Part shown: positions 4,830 through 9,065 of the stretch, piece after piece
Numbering within the stretch: the first letter of the stretch is position 1
Layout: each line of letters opens with the position of its first letter
Assembly: GCA_017470045.1 (NCBI GenBank)
Contig: JAFUFG010000161.1
Coordinates: forward strand, 1 to 9,065
Direction: 5' to 3'
From: Bacilli bacterium
Lineage (GTDB): Bacteria > Bacillota_I > Bacilli_A > RF39 > UBA660
DNA: 9,065 nucleotides
Position numbers and translations under genes: made by a program
The notes under the pieces: generated by a model
The model's database searches: none
What the model was told of the DNA's origin: nothing
What the model saw: the letters and a program-made list of their open reading frames with translations, nothing else

Positions 4830-6143
4830 ATGAAATATTATTGCCTAGGAATTAAAGGAACCGGTATGTCAACGCTTGCCCAAATCTTACATGATTTAGG
4901 ACATGAAGTAAGTGGTTATGACGATGCGGTAGGACATAAATTTACCCAAGATGGATTAGAAGCTAGGAATATTCCTATCTATTACGATCAAAATCATGAA
5001 TTAGACAAAGATACAATTGTTACTCATAGTGTAGCCGTTCTACCAGAACATAAAGAATTACAAAGAGTCAAAGAATTAGGCTTAACCGTAAAAAAATACA
5101 ATGAAATCATGGGAGATGTCATCGATGAGTTTGAAACCATCGGAGTAAGTGGAACTCATGGAAAGACATCAACTTCTTCAATGATTCGTCATATCTTAGA
5201 AAATACGGTTGGTTGCAACTACTTTATAGGAGCAGGAGATGGATATGCCTCTCGTGAAAATAAATATTACGTAGTAGAGTCTGATGAATTCAATCGTCAC
5301 TTCTTAGCATATCATCCAGCGTATTCGATAATTACGAATATTGAAGAAGAACATATGGAAATCTATAAAGATATCGATGATATTCGTAATACGTTCCAAA
5401 CGTTCGCCAATCAAACAAAGAAACTTGTTATCGCAAATGGGGATAACGAAGAAGTAAGAAAAATTCAATATGAAACACCAGTGGTATTCTATGGATTTAA
5501 CGATTCAAATGACTATATCATTAAAAATATGGAATTATTAGAAGAATATTCCAAATTTGATTTATACAAAAAAGAAGAACTTATTGGAGCCTTCCAAGTA
5601 CCATTATTTGGGAAACATATGGTAATGAATTCTGCAGCTGCCATTATTCAGTGCCTAGAAATTGGTATCTCTTTAGAAGACATAAAGAAAAATCTAGAAA
5701 ATTTTGAAAATGCGAAACGTCGTTTTGCAATTACCAAAGTAAAAGATAGTATTATTATTGATGACTATGCTCATCATCCTACAGAGATCAAAGTAACTCT
5801 TGAAGGAGTAAAACAAAAATACCCAAATAAACGTCTTGTAGTCGTTTTTGTACCAAATACCTATTCACGTACAAAAGACTTTACGAATGAGTTCATAGAG
5901 GCCTTTAAAATAGCAGATAAAACTTATCTAACAGAAATTGACTGTAATCGTGAAAGACCAGAAGATTATCCTGGAATCACTTCTCATATTATTACAGATG
6001 CCTTAGATGGAGGAGAAATCATCTCAGTAGATACAATCGATAAATTAAGAAATGAATTTGATTCTGTCGTATGCTTCATGGGATGTGCCTATGTAGATGG
6101 TCTAATCAATGCATACAAAGAATTAATTGAAAAAGAAAAATAG
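4830..6143 (+). CDS. murC: UDP-N-acetylmuramate--L-alanine ligase (MurC) homologue
   Basis: A 437-residue Mur ligase. MurC adds L-Ala to UDP-MurNAc with ATP in the cytoplasm, starting the peptidoglycan stem peptide. The N-terminal UDP-binding motif is KYYCLGIKGTGMSTLA (2-17), the ATP loop GTHGKTST (108-115), the central domain SDEFNRHFLAYHPAYSIITNIEEEH (151-175), and DDYAHHPTEI (311-320) the MurC-type C-terminal motif. The central region resembles the staphylococcal type. Two C-terminal motifs are altered: the usual PHT(Y/F)SRT is PNTYSRT (342-348), and the usual GAGD near the end is GCAY (418-421). ATG 4830 is preferred because GTG 4821 lies within the AAAGGAAAGTGAT site and MurC proteins begin close to this point. 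Function is likely conserved, but a divergent paralogue is possible. It is not part of a visible cell-wall gene cluster. Confidence 0.87.
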   Translation: MKYYCLGIKGTGMSTLAQILHDLGHEVSGYDDAVGHKFTQDGLEARNIPIYYDQNHELDKDTIVTHSVAVLPEHKELQRVKELGLTVKKYNEIMGDVIDEFETIGVSGTHGKTSTSSMIRHILENTVGCNYFIGAGDGYASRENKYYVVESDEFNRHFLAYHPAYSIITNIEEEHMEIYKDIDDIRNTFQTFANQTKKLVIANGDNEEVRKIQYETPVVFYGFNDSNDYIIKNMELLEEYSKFDLYKKEELIGAFQVPLFGKHMVMNSAAAIIQCLEIGISLEDIKKNLENFENAKRRFAITKVKDSIIIDDYAHHPTEIKVTLEGVKQKYPNKRLVVVFVPNTYSRTKDFTNEFIEAFKIADKTYLTEIDCNRERPEDYPGITSHIITDALDGGEIISVDTIDKLRNEFDSVVCFMGCAYVDGLINAYKELIEKEK

Positions 6144-6161
6144 TAGAAATACTATTTTTTT
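6138..6161 (+). terminator. murC terminator
   Basis: AAATAGTA (6138-6145) and TACTATTT (6150-6157) flank a GAAA tetraloop, with the T-run to 6161. The TAG stop (6141-6143) is inside the 5' arm. The core resembles the terminator at 333-360. Confidence 0.82.
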
Positions 6162-6162
6162 A

Positions 6163-6191
6163 TTGTTTAAAAGGAATTTTTGTGTTACCAT
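6163..6191 (+). promoter_or_regulatory. Possible promoter of tRNA-Glu
   Basis: -35-like TTGTTT (6163-6168), 17 bp, then TACCAT (6186-6191) with TG at 6183-6184. Start would be near 6198, about 11 nt before the mature tRNA. A short inverted repeat GTTAC/GTAAC (6184-6188 with 6198-6202) overlaps it. The -10 is poor, so this is tentative. Confidence 0.35.
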
Positions 6192-6208
6192 TAAGTAGTA
6201 ACTGATAT

Positions 6209-6285
6209 GGCCTGTTGGTGAAGTGGCTTAACACATTGCCCTCTCAAGGCAACATTCACGGATTCGAATTCCGTACAGGCTACCA
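6209..6285 (+). tRNA. tRNA-Glu (anticodon CUC)
   Basis: A full cloverleaf of 77 nt with encoded CCA (6283-6285). The acceptor stem is GGCCTGT/ACAGGCT with discriminator A. The D stem is GTG/CAC with an 11-nt loop. The anticodon stem TTGCC/GGCAA encloses CTCTCAA, giving anticodon CTC (6240-6242). The variable loop is 5 nt, and the T stem ACGGA/TCCGT encloses TTCGAAT. It reads GAG codons. The 5' half closely resembles Bacillus tRNA-Glu as I recall it. The first acceptor pair is G1-U72, a wobble. The gene stands alone, between the murC terminator and a shared hairpin. Confidence 0.93.
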
Positions 6286-6296
6286 ATAAGAAAAAT

Positions 6297-6319
6297 ACTC
6301 GAGAATACCTCGAGTTTTT
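6297..6319. terminator. Bidirectional terminator after the tRNA
   Basis: ACTCGAG (6297-6303), loop AATAC, CTCGAGT (6309-6315), then TTTT. An A-run (6291-6295) on the left makes it usable for the converging minus-strand gene ending at 6323. Confidence 0.85.
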
Positions 6320-6322
6320 ATT

Positions 6323-6832
6323 TTATAAATGGACTAACTTTTTAACATATGGATTATCCGTTGTAAAAGTAGAAGAATAAGTAGTACCTAAATGATCGAT
6401 ATAATATTCTTCCATAGAATTGTATTCTCCAGTAACCTCTCCAGTAGAATCAACCATAGAGATATAATTTAATCCATTATCAAAATAATTGAAAGTTTCT
6501 TCCATATTGCGTAGAGACTTTTTTTGTTCCTTTGATAGAGTAGAAGGAGACACCATAATAAGCATAGGTGTAACTACTTCAAAAGTACCAGAAGACGCAT
6601 TTAAACATACAACACAATTATGACTAGCTAATAATGGTAATGAAGTAACAATTTGAAAATGATCCGGATCCTCAATATAAGAAAACTTCTCACATTCCGT
6701 TTTTAATAATTCGCGAAAAGCACTATCATGGAAATGACTTTTATCACTATCATTTCGTTTAATCGTACAATGATATTCTCCAAAAGAGAATACTTCTCCA
6801 GACTCTAATATAACAATTCCTAATTCCTTCAT
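6323..6832 (-). CDS. Hypothetical protein, family not recognised
   Basis: A 169-residue soluble protein with no signal peptide or membrane segment. It starts with MKELGIVILESGEVFSFGEYHC and contains a histidine-rich DSDKSHFHDSAF stretch (28-39), a CVVC pair (Cys73, Cys76) with His71 just before, and an acidic, Tyr-rich C-terminal third. The His/Cys groups could bind metal, but they match no motif I know. The start (ATG 6832-6830) follows an AGGGGG ribosome site, and a good promoter precedes it. Codon use and base composition match the neighbours, so there is no sign of recent transfer. It is divergent from the MBL-fold gene and shares a short promoter region with it. It is a real gene by its signals, but no function is assigned. 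Confidence 0.78.
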   Translation of the reverse strand: MKELGIVILESGEVFSFGEYHCTIKRNDSDKSHFHDSAFRELLKTECEKFSYIEDPDHFQIVTSLPLLASHNCVVCLNASSGTFEVVTPMLIMVSPSTLSKEQKKSLRNMEETFNYFDNGLNYISMVDSTGEVTGEYNSMEEYYIDHLGTTYSSTFTTDNPYVKKLVHL

Positions 6833-6856
6833 AATAACCCCCTAAAAATTTTCGCT

Positions 6857-6885
6857 ATTATACCAAAAATCATAAGAAAAAGCAA
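6857..6885 (-). promoter_or_regulatory. Promoter of the 169-residue hypothetical gene
   Basis: On the minus strand -35 TTGCTT (6885-6880), 17-bp spacer, TGG and a perfect TATAAT (6862-6857). Start is near 6850, about 18 nt before the ATG. Confidence 0.75.
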
Positions 6886-6890
6886 ATTTA

Positions 6891-6899
6891 TGTTATAAT
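6891..6899 (+). promoter_or_regulatory. Extended -10 promoter of the MBL-fold gene
   Basis: TG (6891-6892), T, then TATAAT (6894-6899); there is no good -35. Start is near 6906, just before the GGTGATC ribosome site (6912-6918) of ATG 6921. Its upstream part overlaps the divergent minus-strand promoter. Confidence 0.68.
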
Positions 6900-6920
6900 A
6901 AAAACAAAGATGGTGATCAA

Positions 6921-7763
6921 ATGAAAAAGAAAAATATAGTATTAACAATATTAGGAATAATCATTATAGTACTCATCATTGGAATATTATTTGTTCTATA
7001 TGATAAAACATCCTATAAGTATAAAAAAGAAGATTTATACGTCTACTTCTTTGATGCTGGAAAAGCAGACTCTATGATTATCCGTAAAAACGATAAAGTA
7101 ATGATGATTGATACCGGAGAAAGCAATTTAGAAACCAAAATAAAATGGTATATGAACGAAAATAACATCAAGAAAATAGATTATTTAATTCTATCTCATT
7201 TTGATAAAGACCATATTGGTAACGCTGCATACGTAATCAATAACTACGAAGTAGGGAACGTACTACAAAGTAATTCTCCAAAAGACAGTGAAGAATATAC
7301 AAAGTATTTAGAAGCTCTAGAATCAAAGCAAATAGAGCCAATTACTGTATCAGGAGATTATGCCTTTGAAATGGATGATTGCAAAATAGTGGTAAACGGG
7401 CCAGAAACAACATATGAGAAAAATGAAAGTAACAATTCATCTTTGATTACTAGAATAACTTACAACAAAAATACATTTTTATTTATGGGTGATAGTCAAA
7501 ATGATCGTACAAGAGAATATCTAAATACGAATCCAGAAACTGCGGATGTAATAAAAGTTCCATATCATGGACATTATCAAAAACAGGATATTACCTTATT
7601 CGAGATAATAAAACCAAAATATGCTGTAATATCAACATCAAAAGATGTGATAGAAGAAAAACTAATCAACCTATTAGATACGAAAAAGATAAATTACTAT
7701 AGCACATTTAATGGAGAGATAAATATCTACAGTAACGGAGAAAAGATAGTAATCAAACAATAA
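6921..7763 (+). CDS. Membrane-anchored metallo-beta-lactamase-fold protein, ComEC-type domain
   Basis: A 280-residue protein with a basic start (MKKK) and one transmembrane helix (about 6-26), placing the rest probably outside the cell. From residue 40 on it is an MBL fold like the extracellular C-terminal domain of the DNA-uptake channel ComEC, and like freestanding ComEC-type hydrolases. Signatures are FFDAGKADSMII (43-54, usually DVGQGD), metal motif SHFDKDHIG (92-100; His93, Asp95, Asp97, His98), NNSSLITRITYNKNTFLFMGD (171-191, with Asp191) and KVPYHGH (212-218; His216), where HHGS is usual. It is too short to hold the ComEC channel, so it is not ComEC itself. Nuclease or phosphodiesterase activity is plausible from the family but not shown. 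GGTGATC (6912-6918) precedes ATG 6921. No clear terminator follows. Confidence 0.85.
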   Translation: MKKKNIVLTILGIIIIVLIIGILFVLYDKTSYKYKKEDLYVYFFDAGKADSMIIRKNDKVMMIDTGESNLETKIKWYMNENNIKKIDYLILSHFDKDHIGNAAYVINNYEVGNVLQSNSPKDSEEYTKYLEALESKQIEPITVSGDYAFEMDDCKIVVNGPETTYEKNESNNSSLITRITYNKNTFLFMGDSQNDRTREYLNTNPETADVIKVPYHGHYQKQDITLFEIIKPKYAVISTSKDVIEEKLINLLDTKKINYYSTFNGEINIYSNGEKIVIKQ

Positions 7764-7766
7764 GGA

Positions 7767-7795
7767 TTGTAAAGAAATAAAAAAATTGATAAAAT
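7767..7795 (+). promoter_or_regulatory. Promoter of the DUF4367-like gene
   Basis: -35 TTGTAA (7767-7772), 17-bp spacer, and TAAAAT (7790-7795) preceded by TG at 7787-7788. Start is near 7802, with TGGAGG (7812-7817) as ribosome site. Confidence 0.7.
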
Positions 7796-7825
7796 GAAAT
7801 TAGAAATAAAATGGAGGTTATGTCT

Positions 7826-8332
7826 ATGAACAAAAAAATAGTGATGAGACTAGTGGTTATAATAATTGGTTGTATCTGTATGCTAGTTGCCGCAATCGCA
7901 ATGTTTATTGGAGGAAACAAACAATCCAATAATACAAAGAAACCAACCCGTTTAGAAATACCAAACCCTCTAACAGAAGTAAAAACTGTAAGTGAAATGA
8001 ATCAGTACTTAGGCTTTACGATTCCTGTAATGGATAAAAAAGTAGAAAAGTACATTGTTATTGGAGAAGGAAAATACGCAACACATGCAAGAATTATATA
8101 TGAAGATCAATCTGAATTCGATATGGAAAAAGGTTCAAATGATGTAAGTGGAATATATGGAGGAGACAAAATAGAGGAAAAAGTTTATAATAACATAACC
8201 GTAACCTTCTATAAAAAAGATAAGACAAACTACATAACATATCAAACAAAAGAATATTCTTATTCCTATTCCAAAGAAGACAAAGAAATGGAAGAAGAAG
8301 AAGTTCTACAATTAATGAAAATATCAAGATAA
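7826..8332 (+). CDS. Membrane-anchored protein with a DUF4367-like extracytoplasmic domain
   Basis: A 168-residue protein with a short basic N-terminus (MNKKIVMR), one hydrophobic helix (about 9-29) and a soluble domain. The domain features YLGFTIPVMDKKV (61-73), HARIIYEDQSEFDMEKG (87-103), DVSGIYGGD (106-114) and a C-terminal beta-rich Tyr/Ser stretch. The pattern 'LGF-IP ... Y-D-S-F ... D-SGIY' recalls DUF4367-type domains on the outer face of Firmicute membrane proteins; this is a resemblance, not a firm match. IIGC (13-16) fits a lipobox, but hydrophobicity runs on to residue 29, so a simple anchor is likelier. ATG 7826 is chosen because ATG 7811 overlaps the GGAGG site and ATG 7820 is only 2 nt from it. 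It has its own promoter and terminator. Confidence 0.72.
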   Translation: MNKKIVMRLVVIIIGCICMLVAAIAMFIGGNKQSNNTKKPTRLEIPNPLTEVKTVSEMNQYLGFTIPVMDKKVEKYIVIGEGKYATHARIIYEDQSEFDMEKGSNDVSGIYGGDKIEEKVYNNITVTFYKKDKTNYITYQTKEYSYSYSKEDKEMEEEEVLQLMKISR

Positions 8333-8355
8333 GAGAAGAAAACTTCTCTTTTTTT
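8331..8355 (+). terminator. Terminator after the DUF4367-like gene
   Basis: AAGAGAAG (8331-8338), loop AAAA, CTTCTCTT (8343-8350), T-run to 8355. The hairpin overlaps the TAA stop by two bases. Confidence 0.85.
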
Positions 8356-8356
8356 A

Positions 8357-8365
8357 TGTTATAAT
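8357..8365 (+). promoter_or_regulatory. Extended -10 promoter of the YibE/F gene
   Basis: TG (8357-8358), T, then TATAAT (8360-8365), beginning two bases after the terminator T-run. The -35 would fall in the hairpin and is poor. Start is near 8372, about 18 nt before ATG 8390. Confidence 0.65.
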
Positions 8366-8389
8366 GGAACAAGAAAGATGGAATAAAGT

Positions 8390-9065
8390 ATGAAGAAATT
8401 ATTAATACCAGCAATTATAATTAATTTAGGAATCATTCTATTTAGTTTTCATGATGATTTTATCTATCAAGATAAGATTGTAAAAATAACAAAAATAGAA
8501 ACAATAGAAGAAGATTACGATTATAACGATTTAGGAATAAAAGAAACCTTATATAAAGAAAAAATTACAGGTATTATTACCAACGGAAAAGAAAAAGGGA
8601 AATCAAAGACTTATATCCATGAAAGAACCAAAAGTAATGTAGCAGATGAAAGATATTATGTAGGGGATAAAGTTATCATTAAAAACGGAAACATCGATAC
8701 GTTAAAACGAGATCAATACTTTATAACAATCGCAGTATTATTTATCTTAGGATTAATAGTAATCGGTTCTTTCCGAGGTTTATTAATAACGATAAGTGTA
8801 TTCTTTAATATTGGATTACTATTAATTCTTTTAGAACTCTATCAAAGAAATATTCCATTTACTTTAAGTACAATTCTAATATCAATTATTTATATCGTAA
8901 CTTCATTATATGTAGCTAGCGGTAAAAATAAGAAAACAATTGCAGCAATATTATCCGTATTCTTATCTCAAGGAATATTATTTATCATATTAGAAAGTAT
9001 TGCAAAAATAACGAATTTTAATGGATTAAACTTTAATCTATTATCGTATTTAACAGTACCTCCCG
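8390..9065 (+). CDS. YibE/F-family membrane protein, 3' end outside the window
   Basis: The frame is open from ATG 8390 to the window end, giving 225 residues with no stop. There is one N-terminal transmembrane helix (about 4-20). A soluble domain of about 90 residues follows, with a beta-rich part (KITGIITNGKEKGKSKTYI, then YYVGDKVIIKNGNID). A run of helices comes next (about 111-127, 129-150, 157-176 and 182-203). The G-x-I-x-N-G segment, the V-G-D-K-V segment, KRDQYF before the second helix and SFRGLL after it follow the YibE/F plan (PF07907). The family is a multipass membrane protein of unknown function, possibly a transporter. The ribosome site is weak (GATGGAA, 8377-8383). In low-GC bacteria YibE/F genes are often doubled, so a second copy could lie downstream; this is inference. 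Confidence 0.75.
   Translation, partial: MKKLLIPAIIINLGIILFSFHDDFIYQDKIVKITKIETIEEDYDYNDLGIKETLYKEKITGIITNGKEKGKSKTYIHERTKSNVADERYYVGDKVIIKNGNIDTLKRDQYFITIAVLFILGLIVIGSFRGLLITISVFFNIGLLLILLELYQRNIPFTLSTILISIIYIVTSLYVASGKNKKTIAAILSVFLSQGILFIILESIAKITNFNGLNFNLLSYLTVPP

Noticed and set aside
6209..6320. tRNA-Glu as an integration site for a mobile element
   Set aside because: No integrase, no repeated tRNA 3' end and no compositional shift were seen; a terminator and an ordinary gene follow.
7757..7770. ACAAT/ATTGT hairpin after the MBL-fold gene as a terminator
   Set aside because: The stem is 5 bp, AT-rich and has no T-run after it; the sequence overlaps a good -35 instead.
8094..8414. Minus-strand ORF opposite the DUF4367-like gene
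   Set aside because: It crosses a terminator and a promoter, has a composition typical of antisense AT-rich DNA, and shows no ribosome site.
1..9065. Mycoplasma-type code with TGA as Trp
   Set aside because: All Trp codons are TGG, and recognisable genes have full family length with TAA or TAG stops; no in-frame TGA is needed.
1..9065. CRISPR, toxin-antitoxin, retron, phage-defence or biosynthetic gene cluster
   Set aside because: No repeat-spacer array and no protein motifs of such systems were seen on either strand; the genes are separate housekeeping and membrane functions.

Overview
The window is about two-thirds A+T and densely coded. Its -10 elements, Shine-Dalgarno sites (GGAGG and GGTGAT, both parts of the complement of a Bacillus-type 16S 3' end) and poly-T terminators point to a low-GC Firmicute, probably an uncultured gut or host-associated lineage of the Bacilli/Erysipelotrichia/RF39 kind. 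That placement is inference. All tryptophans are TGG, no visible stop is TGA, and nothing suggests a reassigned code.

Layout, left to right. The 3' end of an unrecognised gene ends in a terminator. It is followed by a small rhomboid protease and an AMP-forming acyl-CoA synthetase-like ligase. An ASCH-domain protein is then translationally coupled to QueH, which makes queuosine in tRNA. A 58-residue zinc-ribbon protein follows, behind an unusually long leader. Next come a LOG-family protein on the minus strand and a divergently transcribed murC (cell-wall precursor ligase). After these lie a tRNA-Glu(CUC), an unknown 169-residue protein on the minus strand, a membrane-anchored ComEC-type metallo-beta-lactamase-fold protein, a membrane-anchored DUF4367-like protein, and the first 225 codons of a YibE/F-family membrane protein cut by the window end.

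Most genes appear to have their own promoter and many their own terminator, so this is a string of short units rather than one pathway operon. The clear operon is ASCH-queH; rhomboid-ligase and queH-zinc ribbon could be joined by read-through. Predicted 5' UTRs are very short (about 11-24 nt) everywhere except upstream of the zinc-ribbon gene (about 103 nt). Many terminators contain the stop codon of the preceding gene, and several touch the next promoter.

There is no CRISPR array, insertion sequence, phage gene, toxin-antitoxin pair or defence locus. I do not see an obvious new multi-gene system. The points most worth a second look are the zinc-ribbon leader with its built-in anti-Shine-Dalgarno helix, the MurC homologue with altered C-terminal motifs, the ASCH-QueH coupling, the repeated GTAAAG sites between the LOG-family gene and murC, and the altered active-site neighbourhoods of the rhomboid and MBL proteins. 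No stretch over 300 bases lacks a gene.
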